From the NCBI RefSeq assembly GCF_014207185.1, contig NZ_JACHCP010000002.1, positions 434,001-498,000 on the forward strand: 64,000 nt of DNA, written 5' to 3'. Under the pieces are notes generated by a model. The model did not search any database and had not been told where the DNA came from. It worked only from the letters and a program-made list of their open reading frames with translations. Position 1 is the stretch's first letter. Every line of letters starts with the position of its first letter. The position numbers were made by a program, and so were the translations under genes. Origin of the DNA: Rhodanobacter sp. A1T4. GTDB lineage: Bacteria; Pseudomonadota; Gammaproteobacteria; Xanthomonadales; Rhodanobacteraceae. Positions 9,305 through 18,855 of the stretch are shown here, piece by piece.

Positions 9305-10492
9305 ATGAAGAACGTTGCCGTACTTGGCGCCACCGGCTCGATCGGCGGCAATACACTGGACGTGATAGCCCGGCACCCGGAGCGTTTTCGCGCCACCGTG
9401 CTGACCGCGCATCGGCAAGTCGATGCGCTCGTCACGCTGTGCGTGCAGCATCGCCCCGAACTGGCGGTGATCGCCGATCCGGCTCTGGAGGCCGAGCTGT
9501 CCCGCAAGCTCGGCGCTGCTGGTGTTCCATGCGACGTGGCCAGCGGCCACGATGCCCTAACCAAAGCCGTGGCGAGCCCCCTGTGCGATACCGTGGTAGC
9601 GGCCATCGTCGGCGCCGCCGGACTGGAGTCCACCTTGGCGGCCGCACGCGCCGGCAAACACCTGCTGCTGGCCAACAAGGAAGCCATCGTGATGGCCGGC
9701 CCGCTGCTGCTGGATGCGGTCGCTGCTGGCGGCGCCGCGCTGATTCCGGTCGACTCCGAACACAATGCGCTGTTCCAGTGCCTGCCTGCTGAAGGCCTGG
9801 CCGGTGGCAGACCGATGCTGCACAAAGGTGTTCGACGGCTAACGCTCACCGCTTCGGGTGGCCCGTTTCGCGGTCGCACGCGGGCTGAACTGGCCGACAT
9901 TACCCCGGAGCAGGCCTGCAAACACCCCAACTGGGTGATGGGCCGCAAGATTTCGGTCGACTCGGCCACGCTGATGAACAAGGGCCTCGAGGTGATCGAG
10001 GCGCATCACCTGTTCGGCGCCGCAGCCGATGCGATCGGCGTGGTGGTGCACCCGCAAAGCCTGGTGCACTCGCTGGTCGAATACGTCGATGGCTCCGTGC
10101 TGGCGCAGTTGGGGAACCCCGATATGCGCACCGCGATCGCTCACGCGCTGGCATGGCCTGAGCGAGTCGATGCCGGCGTCGCACCACTGGATCTGACCGC
10201 CTGCGCACCGCTAGCCTTCGAACCGCCCGATCTGGTGACGTTCCGTTGCCTGGCGTTGGCGTTTCAGGCGCTGCGCGCTGGCGGCGACGCACCTGCCGTG
10301 CTGAATGCCGCGAACGAGGTCGCTGTGGAGGCATTTCTGGCCGGCGCACTGCCGTTTCTTTCCATTGCCGACGTCGTGGAGTCGGTTCTTGCGGAACTGC
10401 CAGCGCAAGCCGTGGTCGATATTCAGATCTTGCTTGAACGTGATCGGGTGGCCCGGGAAGCCGCTCGGCGCATTCTGCGCAATGCTTGCTGA
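9305..10492 (+). CDS. dxr: 1-deoxy-D-xylulose 5-phosphate reductoisomerase
   Basis: Converts DXP to MEP, the committed step of the non-mevalonate isoprenoid pathway, using NADPH and a divalent metal. The Rossmann motif GATGSIGG is at residues 8-15. The metal and substrate residues D150, S151 and E152 (VDSEHNA) match E. coli numbering, followed by TASGGPF and [16 protein letters not shown] with the Asn-Lys and metal Glu. The length of 395 is typical. Its product feeds ispA (28.8 kb) and uppS just upstream. Confidence 0.98.
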   Translation: MKNVAVLGATGSIGGNTLDVIARHPERFRATVLTAHRQVDALVTLCVQHRPELAVIADPALEAELSRKLGAAGVPCDVASGHDALTKAVASPLCDTVVAAIVGAAGLESTLAAARAGKHLLLANKEAIVMAGPLLLDAVAAGGAALIPVDSEHNALFQCLPAEGLAGGRPMLHKGVRRLTLTASGGPFRGRTRAELADITPEQACKHPNWVMGRKISVDSATLMNKGLEVIEAHHLFGAAADAIGVVVHPQSLVHSLVEYVDGSVLAQLGNPDMRTAIAHALAWPERVDAGVAPLDLTACAPLAFEPPDLVTFRCLALAFQALRAGGDAPAVLNAANEVAVEAFLAGALPFLSIADVVESVLAELPAQAVVDIQILLERDRVAREAARRILRNAC

Positions 10493-10528
10493 TATTCTTG
10501 GCGTGATGTCACTTTTCAACGGCGATTG

Positions 10529-11875
10529 ATGAACTCTTTTTTCGGCTCGGTTTTCTGGTTGATCGTCACGCTTGGCGTGCTGGTGACCTTTCATGAGTTC
10601 GGCCACTACTGGGTCGCACGGCGCTGTGGCGTCAAGGTGCTGCGCTTTTCGGTAGGTTTCGGCAAGGCCATCTGGAAACGCACCGGCCGCGACGGCACGG
10701 AATACCAGATTGCCTCGATCCCGCTCGGCGGCTACGTCAAGATGCTGGACGCACGCGAAGGTGACGTCGATCCGGCCCTGCGCGACCAGGAATTCACCAG
10801 CAAATCCGTGTGGAAGCGTATCGCCATCGTTGCCGCAGGACCCGGCTTCAACGTGATCTTTACGCTGGCCGCATTCTGGCTGATGTTCATGCTGGGACGG
10901 CCGGACTATGTACCCGTCATCACCGCCACGCCGCAGAGTATTGCCGCCAAGGCAGGTATCCTGCCCGGCGACCGCATTCTCAGCATCGATGGCCAGACCG
11001 TGACGACCATGGGCGATTCCCTGGACGCGCTGGCGAACGGGTTGCTCGGGCGCGCGCCTCTGCCGATAACCGTCCGCGGCACAGATGGCCGTTCTCGCCA
11101 GCTTGTACTTCCGCTGGACCAGCTACCGGCCGGACAGCCGGTTGAAAAGTCTTTCGATGCCTTGGGTCTGAAGCCAGCGCCACCACCGGCGATTGCTGCA
11201 TCGGTGACGCCAGGCATGCCCGCCTCCCTTGCCGGCATGCAAGGTGGTGATCGTCTGATCAGCGTCAACGGCCAGTCCGTCAGTGACTTCGAAGCTTTCG
11301 GCAAATTGGTACAGGCCGATGCGGTCAAATCACCTACGCTCACCGTAGTGATCGAGCGCAGCGGTCAGTCGAAAAAACTCAGCGTCGTCACCAAGTGGGA
11401 GTCACTGCAGGGTCAGCCGCAAAAGTGGGTGATGGGCATCGGCGCTCCAATGCCTGAAGAAGCCATGGTGCGCTATGGACCGATCAAGGCTTTCGGCGCA
11501 TCGCTGCAGAGTACCTGGCACAACGCCGCACAGACATTTGCCATGTTCGGCAAGCTGATTACCGGCGAAGCCTCGACCCAGAACCTGCACGGCGTGATTG
11601 GCATCGCCCAGGTGGCGAACGCCTCGGCCAGCATGGGTTTTGCGTCATTTCTGCAGTTTCTTGCACTGGTGTCCCTGAGTTTGGCCATCATCAACCTGTT
11701 GCCGATTCCCGTCCTTGATGGTGGGCACCTGCTGTATTATCTAATCGAGCTGATCAAAGGCAGTCCGGTTAGCGAGCAGACGATGGTTGTTGGTCAGTAC
11801 ATCGGCATCGCTCTGCTGTTTACCGTGATGGGGCTGGCGTTTTACAACGACATCCATGGCATTTTGCTGTCGTGA
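10529..11875 (+). CDS. rseP: Site-2 intramembrane zinc protease RseP
   Basis: Cleaves the anti-sigma-E factor RseA and signal-peptide remnants within the inner membrane. The zinc motif HEFGH is at residues 22-26 in the first membrane segment. Two PDZ domains follow (AAKAGILPGDRILSIDGQ and ASLAGMQGGDRLISVNGQ). The second active-site motif LLPIPVLDGGH ends near residue 400. The ATG at 10529 is preferred over the TTG three bases earlier and gives 448 residues. Placement directly before bamA links the sigma-E stress protease with its outer-membrane client pathway. Confidence 0.97.
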   Translation: MNSFFGSVFWLIVTLGVLVTFHEFGHYWVARRCGVKVLRFSVGFGKAIWKRTGRDGTEYQIASIPLGGYVKMLDAREGDVDPALRDQEFTSKSVWKRIAIVAAGPGFNVIFTLAAFWLMFMLGRPDYVPVITATPQSIAAKAGILPGDRILSIDGQTVTTMGDSLDALANGLLGRAPLPITVRGTDGRSRQLVLPLDQLPAGQPVEKSFDALGLKPAPPPAIAASVTPGMPASLAGMQGGDRLISVNGQSVSDFEAFGKLVQADAVKSPTLTVVIERSGQSKKLSVVTKWESLQGQPQKWVMGIGAPMPEEAMVRYGPIKAFGASLQSTWHNAAQTFAMFGKLITGEASTQNLHGVIGIAQVANASASMGFASFLQFLALVSLSLAIINLLPIPVLDGGHLLYYLIELIKGSPVSEQTMVVGQYIGIALLFTVMGLAFYNDIHGILLS

Positions 11876-12070
11876 TGGCGATGACAGGCAAATCGGATGT
11901 ATCGGTGAGGAGCTCCGCTGCTCTTGATGCAGCAGATCGATGTGGTGCGTTACGCGATGTGCTCCCGCAGAGCACGTACTCTTTTTCGAAGCAGGGCGTT
12001 GCCTTGTTTCATGTGTTGATCGGGGCGGCCACGTTGGCTGCTCCATCGAAATAACCCAACGGAACCGACG

Positions 12071-14476
12071 ATGAAGCGTATCGCCGCGCTGATCCTGCTT
12101 GCCTCCCTCTCCGCCAATGCGTTTGCGTTCGACCCGTTCGTGGTGTCAGACATTCGTATCGACGGCCTCAGCCGCATCGCTCCTGGTACGGTTTACACGT
12201 ATCTGCCCATCAGCAAGGGTGACCGCCTGACCAATGACCAGGCCCAGAAAGCCATCCGCGCGTTGTATCAGACCAAGTTCTTCAGCGACGTGGAAATCGA
12301 TCGCGAAGGCGACATCATGGTGATCAAGGTGGTCGAGCGGCCGTCGATTGCCAAGCTGACGATCCGCGGCAACAAGGACATCAAAACCGATGACCTGAAG
12401 AAGGGGCTGAAGCAGATCGGCCTCACCGAGGGTGAGACCTTCGACCGCCTGGCGTTGGACAATGTGCAACAGGAACTGGTCCGTCAGTATTACAACCGCG
12501 GCAAGTACAACGTCTCGGTAACGCCGCATGTTACCCAGCTGGAACGCAATCGCGTCGCTGTCGATATCGAAATCCGCGAGGGCAAAGCGGCCAAGATCGA
12601 GGAACTGAACATTGTCGGCAACCACGCATTTACCGACAAGGAAGTGCGCACCGGTTTCGAATCGAACACGCCGGGTCTGATGTCCTGGTACTCCAAGGAC
12701 GACCAGTACTCGCGCGAAAAGCTTTCCGGCGATCTGGAAAAACTGCAGTCGTACTACATGAATCGCGGTTACGCCGATTTCGGCGTTGACTCGACCCAGG
12801 TGAGCATCGCCCCCGACAAGCGCTCGATGTACATCGATGCCAGCGTGAAGGAAGGCGATACCTACACGATCTCCGACGTCAAGCTCCTCGGCACCTTGAT
12901 CCTGCCGGAATCCACGCTGCGCCAGCTGCTGTACGTCAAAAAGGGGGAGCTGTTCAATCGCTCGGCCATCGAAACCAGCGGCAAGGCGATCAAGGCGATT
13001 CTGGCCAACATCGGTTACGCCTACGCCAAGGTCACGCCGATTCCGAAACTGGACAAGAACAACCATACCGTCGACCTGACCCTCTTCGTCGAACCAGGTC
13101 AGCGAGTGTATGTGCGCCGCGTGGTATTCCAGGGCAATACCCGCACTGAGGACGATGTGCTGCGCCGTGAAATGCGCCAGCTCGAGGGCACCTTCTATTC
13201 GCAGGCGGCTCTCGACCGCTCCAAGATCCGCCTGCAGCGTCTGGGTTATTTCAAGACCGTGGACATCGACAAGAAACTGATACCAGGCTCGCTGGATCAG
13301 GTCGACGTTACGGTCAAGGTCGAAGAGCAGTCCGCAGGCAGCCTGCAGTTTGGTGTGGGTTATTCACAGTACTCCGGCATCATCCTCAACGCGTCGGTGT
13401 CGCAGAACAACATCTTTGGCACAGGCGACAGCGCATCGATCAGCGGCGAGCGCAGCAGCTACTACACGAAGTTCAGTGTCAACTACTTCAATCCGTATCT
13501 CACCGACAGTAATGTCGGTATCGGCTATAACGCTACATATTCCAAAACCGACTACGGCGATACTGATTTCGCCGACTATTCGACCAGTGATAAGAGCTTC
13601 TCTAGCTATCTGAGCATTCCGATCACCGAAACGGATGGCGTGCGCGTCGGCCTGGGTATCAGCAGCGACAAAGTCAGCCTGATCCCGGGCTACAGCCCGC
13701 AGGTACTGATCGATTACCAGAATGAAATCGGCAACCAGACCATCCATACCTGGACCGGCACACTGGGCTGGAACCACGACACGCGGAACGCCTACTTCTC
13801 CCCAACGCGTGGCGGCCTGATCTCGGCATCGGCGGACATCGCATTACCAGGCTCCACCATCCAGTACTGGAAGTTCACCGCCGAAGCCAACCATTACTGG
13901 CCAATCGGCAAGGGCTTTGTGCTCTATCTGGATGGTCAGGTGGGTTACGGCAAGACCTATGGCAGTAATGGCATCAGCGATAGCGACTACACCACCCTGC
14001 AGAATGCCGTCACCGACCACACCCTCGTCGATATGCGGCAGGACTTCCCGTTCTTTGAGAACTTCTATTCAGGTGGTGTGCGCGACGTGCGCGGTTTCCA
14101 GGACAACACCCTGGGACCACGCGTCTGTATTGCCGATGTCGCTCCGGCGAAAAATGGCTACTGCCCGGACGGTAATTACGCCGAGCCGATCGGTGGCGCG
14201 TTCAAGGTGCTCGGCACGACGGAAGTCTATCTACCGCTGCCGTTCCTGAAGGACATCAACACCGCCCGCGTATCCGTGTTCATGGATGTGGGTAATGCTT
14301 ACCAGAGCCTCAGCACTTTCAGCGCCAGCACCCTGCGAGCATCGGCCGGTGTCTCGGTGCACTGGCAAGCGCCGATCGGTCCGCTGATCATCAGCCTGGC
14401 GCATCCGTTCCGTACCCAGGCCGACGATAGTCATTACGAAGAGAAGATCCAGTTCACCTTCGGTAGCCAGTTCTGA
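12071..14476 (+). CDS. bamA: Outer membrane protein assembly factor BamA
   Basis: Core of the BAM complex that inserts beta-barrel proteins into the outer membrane. A signal peptide (MKRIAALILLASLSANAFA, cut before FDPF) is followed by five POTRA domains (to about residue 420) and a C-terminal Omp85 barrel. The last residue is Phe in the beta-signal QFTFGSQF. The length is 801, as expected. It is preceded by a 195-bp spacer after rseP with no gene in it. Unlike E. coli there is no skp between bamA and lpxD, only 49 bp. Confidence 0.97.
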   Translation: MKRIAALILLASLSANAFAFDPFVVSDIRIDGLSRIAPGTVYTYLPISKGDRLTNDQAQKAIRALYQTKFFSDVEIDREGDIMVIKVVERPSIAKLTIRGNKDIKTDDLKKGLKQIGLTEGETFDRLALDNVQQELVRQYYNRGKYNVSVTPHVTQLERNRVAVDIEIREGKAAKIEELNIVGNHAFTDKEVRTGFESNTPGLMSWYSKDDQYSREKLSGDLEKLQSYYMNRGYADFGVDSTQVSIAPDKRSMYIDASVKEGDTYTISDVKLLGTLILPESTLRQLLYVKKGELFNRSAIETSGKAIKAILANIGYAYAKVTPIPKLDKNNHTVDLTLFVEPGQRVYVRRVVFQGNTRTEDDVLRREMRQLEGTFYSQAALDRSKIRLQRLGYFKTVDIDKKLIPGSLDQVDVTVKVEEQSAGSLQFGVGYSQYSGIILNASVSQNNIFGTGDSASISGERSSYYTKFSVNYFNPYLTDSNVGIGYNATYSKTDYGDTDFADYSTSDKSFSSYLSIPITETDGVRVGLGISSDKVSLIPGYSPQVLIDYQNEIGNQTIHTWTGTLGWNHDTRNAYFSPTRGGLISASADIALPGSTIQYWKFTAEANHYWPIGKGFVLYLDGQVGYGKTYGSNGISDSDYTTLQNAVTDHTLVDMRQDFPFFENFYSGGVRDVRGFQDNTLGPRVCIADVAPAKNGYCPDGNYAEPIGGAFKVLGTTEVYLPLPFLKDINTARVSVFMDVGNAYQSLSTFSASTLRASAGVSVHWQAPIGPLIISLAHPFRTQADDSHYEEKIQFTFGSQF

Positions 14477-14525
14477 TGATCAAGCCCGGCGCACCGGCGT
14501 CCCGCCGGACGCCGATGTGCGGAGC

Positions 14526-15560
14526 ATGCTCTTGAGCGAATTGTCCTATTCAGTGGCCGAGCTGGCCGAACGTTTCGGGCTGTCGTCGCACGGCGACGGC
14601 ACGCACCGTATCGACGGCGTCGGTACACTGGCTGGCGCCACCGCCAGTCAGCTGAGTTTTCTCTCCAACAGCAAATACGATGCCCAGCTTTCCGCCACGC
14701 ACGCGGGCGTGGTCGTGCTGCGCGAGGAAAATCTGACCTCGTGCCCGACAGCTGCGCTGATAGCCAAAGACCCTTACGTCGCCTACGCCAAGATTGCCGC
14801 GTTGTTCGAACGTTTACCCTCCGCTCCGCCGGGCATTCACTCCAGTGCGGTGGTTGCCGCGAGTGCGCGAGTGAGCAACAGCGCCAGCATCGGACCCTGC
14901 TGCGTGATCGAGGATGGGGCCGTTATCGAGGACGGCGCGATACTGGGCCCGCACTGCATGATCGGTACCGACTGCACCGTCGGTGCGCAATCGCGCCTGG
15001 TCGCGAGGGTCACACTGGTGATACGCGTGACCCTCGGCAAGCGCGTCCTCGTGCATCCGGGCGCGGTGATCGGCTCGGATGGTTTTGGCCTGGCCTTCGA
15101 CAAAGATCACTGGATCAAACTACCGCAGCTCGGCGGCGTGCGCATCGGTGACGATTGCGAGATTGGTGCCAACACCACCATTGATCGCGGCGCGCTCGAC
15201 GATACGGTACTCGAGGAAGACGTGCGGCTGGACAATCAGATCCAGATCGCCCACAACGTCTATGTCGGCGCACACACTGCCATGGCTGGCTGTGCCGCGG
15301 TGGCAGGCAGTGCAAAAATCGGTCGCTATTGCATGATCGGCGGCAACGCCGGCGTACTCGGTCATCTCGAGCTGGCCGACCGGGTTACCATTACTGCCAA
15401 GAGCCTGGTCACCAGCTCGATCCGTGAGCCGGGCGAATATTCGTCGGGCGTGCCGCTGCAAGCCAATCTCCAATGGCGCAAGAACGCAGCGCGTTTCAAA
15501 CATCTTGATGAGTACGCGCGCCGACTGTCGGCGCTGGAAAAGGACAAGAATCATGAGTGA
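14526..15560 (+). CDS. lpxD: UDP-3-O-(3-hydroxyacyl)glucosamine N-acyltransferase
   Basis: Third step of lipid A synthesis: transfers a 3-hydroxyacyl chain from ACP to UDP-3-O-acyl-glucosamine. An N-terminal uridine-binding domain is followed by a left-handed beta-helix of hexapeptide repeats (from about residue 100) and a C-terminal helix. The catalytic His is in IAHNVYVGAHT and the conserved CTTIDRGALDD-like stretch appears as NTTIDRGALDD. The start is uncertain: GTG 14517, ATG 14526 or TTG 14532. CGGAG at 14520-14524 is best spaced for the TTG. The end overlaps fabZ by 8 bases. Confidence 0.94.
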   Translation: MLLSELSYSVAELAERFGLSSHGDGTHRIDGVGTLAGATASQLSFLSNSKYDAQLSATHAGVVVLREENLTSCPTAALIAKDPYVAYAKIAALFERLPSAPPGIHSSAVVAASARVSNSASIGPCCVIEDGAVIEDGAILGPHCMIGTDCTVGAQSRLVARVTLVIRVTLGKRVLVHPGAVIGSDGFGLAFDKDHWIKLPQLGGVRIGDDCEIGANTTIDRGALDDTVLEEDVRLDNQIQIAHNVYVGAHTAMAGCAAVAGSAKIGRYCMIGGNAGVLGHLELADRVTITAKSLVTSSIREPGEYSSGVPLQANLQWRKNAARFKHLDEYARRLSALEKDKNHE

Positions 15561-16026
15561 CAAACCTGCCGCCATCACCATGCCGGTGAATGTGGAGCAG
15601 ATCCAGGAACTGCTTCCGCATCGCTATCCATTCCTACTCGTGGATCGCGTCATCGAGATCGTGCCTGACGTCAGTGTGGTCGCACTGAAAAATGTGACCA
15701 TCAACGAGCCGTTTTTCCAGGGCCACTTTCCTGGCCACCCAGTCATGCCCGGTGTACTGATCGTCGAAGCGATGGCGCAGACCGCAGGTCTGTTGACGCA
15801 GATCAGCAGCCGCATGAAAGGCAACGCCGGCAGCCCGCTGTTTTATCTGGTCAAGGTCGACAACGCACGCTTCAGCGCTGTCGTCGGACCTGGTGATCAG
15901 CTGCGTATGGAAGTAAGTCTGAAGCGCCTGATGCGCGGCATGGGTATCTTTGTCGCGCGCACTCTGGTCGATGGCAAAGAGGTAGCCAGCTGCGAGCTGA
16001 TGTGTGCCGCGAGGTCCGAGAAATGA
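15553..16026 (+). CDS. fabZ: 3-hydroxyacyl-[acyl-carrier-protein] dehydratase FabZ
   Basis: Dehydrates 3-hydroxyacyl-ACP in fatty acid elongation and competes with LpxA and LpxD for hydroxyacyl-ACP, which explains its place among the lpx genes. It has 157 residues with a hot-dog fold. Catalytic His58 is in [13 protein letters not shown] and Glu72 in VEAMAQTAG, with the 14-residue spacing seen in the Pseudomonas enzyme. The ATG at 15553 overlaps the lpxD stop and has AAGGA 8 bases upstream. The end overlaps lpxA as ATGA. Confidence 0.97.
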   Translation: MSDKPAAITMPVNVEQIQELLPHRYPFLLVDRVIEIVPDVSVVALKNVTINEPFFQGHFPGHPVMPGVLIVEAMAQTAGLLTQISSRMKGNAGSPLFYLVKVDNARFSAVVGPGDQLRMEVSLKRLMRGMGIFVARTLVDGKEVASCELMCAARSEK

Positions 16027-16796
16027 TTCACGCAACGGCGTTGATTGATCCCTCCGCGCGCATTGGCGAAAACGTCAGCATCGGCGCCTACAGTGTTATC
16101 GGCGCTGATGTGGAAATCGGCGATGGCACGGTCATCGGTCCGCACGTGGTGATCGAAGGACCGACAAAAATCGGACGTGACAACCGTATCGCCCAATTCG
16201 CTTCACTGGGTGGTGATCCGCAAGACAAGAAGTTTGCCGGTGAGCGCACCGAGCTGGTGATCGGCGATCGCAACCTGATTCGCGAGTTCGCCAGCATCAA
16301 CCGTGGCACCGGTGACGGTGGCGGCGTTACCCGCATCGGCAATGACAACTGGCTACTGGCCTATGTGCATATCGCGCACGATTGTCAGGTCGGCAACAAC
16401 ATCGTGTTCTCCAACTACTCGGCACTGGCCGGACACGTGGAAATCGGCGATTGGACGATCCTGTCCGGCTATTCCGGCATCCATCAGTTCTGCAAGGTCG
16501 GTGCCCATGCCTTCATCGGCATGGGTTGCCTGGTCGGCTCGGACGTGCCGCCCTTCGTGATGATGGCGAACGAGCAGCACGGTCGTCCACGTGGCATCAA
16601 CAGTGAAGGCCTGAAACGTCGCGGTTTCGATGCCGCGCGTATTTCCGCAATCAAACGTGCCTATCGCACCCTCTACATGGCTGGCCTGTCGTTGCCCGAA
16701 GCCCGAGAACTGCTGACAAAACAGGCAGGCGAGAGTGAGGATGTTAACGCCATGCTCGATTTTCTTGACCGCAGCAATCGCGCGCTAGCCCGCTGA
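16023..16796 (+). CDS. lpxA: Acyl-ACP--UDP-N-acetylglucosamine O-acyltransferase
   Basis: First step of lipid A synthesis. The 257-residue left-handed beta-helix is built from hexapeptide repeats ([18 protein letters not shown] and so on). The catalytic His is His119 in [12 protein letters not shown] short C-terminal helical domain follows ([12 protein letters not shown]). The ATG overlaps the fabZ TGA by four bases, indicating translational coupling. A strong hairpin separates it from lpxB. Confidence 0.98.
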   Translation: MIHATALIDPSARIGENVSIGAYSVIGADVEIGDGTVIGPHVVIEGPTKIGRDNRIAQFASLGGDPQDKKFAGERTELVIGDRNLIREFASINRGTGDGGGVTRIGNDNWLLAYVHIAHDCQVGNNIVFSNYSALAGHVEIGDWTILSGYSGIHQFCKVGAHAFIGMGCLVGSDVPPFVMMANEQHGRPRGINSEGLKRRGFDAARISAIKRAYRTLYMAGLSLPEARELLTKQAGESEDVNAMLDFLDRSNRALAR

Positions 16797-16802
16797 TATG
16801 CG

Positions 16803-16831
16803 CCCTCATAAGTGCTACGCGCTTATGAGGG
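16803..16831 (+). repeat. Near-perfect hairpin between lpxA and lpxB
   Basis: CCCTCATAAG (16803-16812) pairs with CTTATGAGGG (16822-16831). Continuing through a G-T pair and GC/GC leaves a 3-nt loop TAC, a stem of about 13 bp. No T run follows, so it is more likely an mRNA-stabilising or processing hairpin, or a repeat, than an intrinsic terminator. It is the only gap in the otherwise overlapping lpxD-rnhB string. Confidence 0.75.
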
Positions 16832-16874
16832 AATCAAGATCGCGCTCTGACTCCCGCTTTACTTAGGAGACGAA

Positions 16875-18089
16875 ATGCAAAACATCGACGTCTCCACCAA
16901 CACCCCACTCATCGCACTGATCGCCGGTGAAGATTCCGGCGACCAGCTCGGCGCTGACCTCATCATCGCTCTGCGTCAACGCTATCCGCATGTGCGCTTC
17001 GTCGGCATTGGCGGTGCCCGCATGCAGGCACAGGGTTTCGAATCCTGGTACGACATCCACGAACTGTCGCTGTTCGGTTTCAGCGAGGTCATCAGCCATC
17101 TGCCGCGACTGTTGCGACTGCGCCGCGCACTGATTGCGAAATTGCTCAAGGTGCAGCCCGCGATAGTCGTCGGCATCGACGCGCCGGATTTCAATCTTGG
17201 CGTCGAGCAGCGCCTGAAGCAGGCCGGCCTGAAAACCGTTCACTACGTCAGCCCGTCGGTGTGGGCGTGGCGCGAAAAACGCGCGGAGAAAATCGGCCGC
17301 AGCGCCAACCGAGTGCTGTGCCTGTTCCCTATGGAGCCAGCGATCTACGCCAAACACGGCATCGATGCGCGCTTTGTCGGGCATCCGCTGGCCGATCGCT
17401 TTGCGCTGGTGTCCGATCGCGTCGGCGCGCGCGAGTTTCTGCAGTTGCCGCAACAGGCGCCAATCCTGGCTTTGTTGCCCGGAAGCCGGCCATCCGAACT
17501 GGCGCGGATGGGCCAGATTTTTATCGACGCGGCAACCCGCGTTGCCGCAGCACTTCCAGGCCTGCGCATCGTCATACCCGCGGCCAACCCGCAGGTGCAC
17601 GCCAGGCTCAAGGCGTTGCTGGCAAAACTGCCTCGCGATGAGACCGGACCGCTGTTGCTGGACGGCCATGCGCACGAAGCCATGTTGGCGGCCGACGTGG
17701 TGTTGCTGGCCTCGGGCACAGCAACACTGGAAGCCATGCTGGCCAAACGACCCATGGTGGTCGGCTACCGCGTCGCGCCGCTGAGTTATCGCATTGCACG
17801 CGCGTTGAAAATGCTGAAAACCGACGTCTACGCGCTACCCAATATTCTCGCGCGCGCCAGCGGTATCCAGGGCGAACTGCTGGTGCCGGAGTTCATGCAG
17901 GATGAGTGCACCGCCGGAAATCTCGCCGCTGCAACGCTTGCGCTGTTTCAGGACAGCGAACGACGCGGCTACATCGTCAGCGCGTTCGAGCAGTTGCATC
18001 AAGCATTGCGTAGCGGTCTGGAAGGCCACGCGGGTGAACGAGCCGCGGCGGCGATTGCCGAGTTGGTGGGTGGTACTGATGGCGACTGA
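16875..18089 (+). CDS. lpxB: Lipid-A-disaccharide synthase
   Basis: Glycosyltransferase (family GT19) that joins UDP-2,3-diacylglucosamine and lipid X into the lipid A disaccharide at the inner membrane. It has 404 residues with the N-terminal signature [13 protein letters not shown], the conserved [25 protein letters not shown] and LPGSRPSE, and the donor-site region [12 protein letters not shown]. The ATG has AGGAG at 16865-16869. Its 3-prime end overlaps rnhB by 11 bases, the standard lpxB-rnhB coupling. Confidence 0.98.
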   Translation: MQNIDVSTNTPLIALIAGEDSGDQLGADLIIALRQRYPHVRFVGIGGARMQAQGFESWYDIHELSLFGFSEVISHLPRLLRLRRALIAKLLKVQPAIVVGIDAPDFNLGVEQRLKQAGLKTVHYVSPSVWAWREKRAEKIGRSANRVLCLFPMEPAIYAKHGIDARFVGHPLADRFALVSDRVGAREFLQLPQQAPILALLPGSRPSELARMGQIFIDAATRVAAALPGLRIVIPAANPQVHARLKALLAKLPRDETGPLLLDGHAHEAMLAADVVLLASGTATLEAMLAKRPMVVGYRVAPLSYRIARALKMLKTDVYALPNILARASGIQGELLVPEFMQDECTAGNLAAATLALFQDSERRGYIVSAFEQLHQALRSGLEGHAGERAAAAIAELVGGTDGD

Positions 18090-18732
18090 TTTGTTTGAGG
18101 CAAGTGCCACCGTCACCTCATCCCAACCGAAGCCTCGGGAGGGGGACGGGGCAAAGGCAATAAGCGTTTTAGTGGCTGGCGTCGACGAAGCTGGCCGTGG
18201 ACCGCTGGCGGGTCCGCTTTCTGTGGCTGCCGTCATCCTTGACCCTGCCCGCCCCATCGTCGGCCTCAATGACTCGAAGAAACTCAGCGAAACGAAACGC
18301 GAAGCGCTGTATCCGCGGATCATCGAGCGCGCCCTGGCCTGGTGCGTGGTGCTTATCGAGCCGGACGAAATCGACCGGCTGAATATCTTCCAGGCCACCA
18401 TGACCGGCATGAGCCGTGCCGTGGCCGGCCTAGCGATCGTCGCCGATGAGGCGCTGATCGACGGCAACCAGCTGCCGAAGGACCTGCCCTGCCGCGGCCG
18501 CGCGATCGTTGGTGGCGATGCGTTGGAACCGGCCATCAGCGCTGCCTCGATTCTCGCGAAAGTCACCCGTGATCGATTGATGGTGACGATGGAAGCGAAG
18601 CATCCAGGCTACGGTTTTGCCATACACAAGGGCTATCCCACGCCGGCACACCTCGCTGCGCTGACGCTATTGGGCCCGTGCCCGCAGCATCGCCGCAGCT
18701 TTGCACCGGTAAAGCGGCTGCTCATGCCATAG
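18079..18732 (+). CDS. rnhB: Ribonuclease HII
   Basis: Removes RNA from RNA-DNA hybrids and single ribonucleotides from DNA. The motif [16 protein letters not shown] carries the first two acidic metal ligands (D36, E37), [11 protein letters not shown] follows, and [20 protein letters not shown] supplies the third Asp. The tail [18 protein letters not shown] is typical. The chosen ATG gives 217 residues with a low-complexity N-terminal extension of about 25 residues, so translation could begin slightly later. Confidence 0.96.
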   Translation: MATDLFEASATVTSSQPKPREGDGAKAISVLVAGVDEAGRGPLAGPLSVAAVILDPARPIVGLNDSKKLSETKREALYPRIIERALAWCVVLIEPDEIDRLNIFQATMTGMSRAVAGLAIVADEALIDGNQLPKDLPCRGRAIVGGDALEPAISAASILAKVTRDRLMVTMEAKHPGYGFAIHKGYPTPAHLAALTLLGPCPQHRRSFAPVKRLLMP

Positions 18733-18758
18733 ATACGGCTTTCCTGTGATCGATAGGT

Positions 18759-18775
18759 CATAGCTTTTGCCTATG
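18759..18775 (+). promoter_or_regulatory. CATAG-N7-CTATG dyad upstream of the Nramp gene
   Basis: CATAG (18759-18763), seven bases, then CTATG (18771-18775) lies about 80 bp before the proposed mntH start. E. coli MntR boxes have CATAG-N6-CTATG half-sites, so this differs by one base of spacing. It is a plausible manganese-responsive operator but may be chance; no mntR-like gene is in the window. Confidence 0.3.
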
Positions 18776-18855
18776 GTCGACATGGGCAGGATCACTTGGA
18801 CAGTGGCACCTCGGATGGGCCCCAATGGAGGGATCTAGACCCCTGCCTTGCGGCC

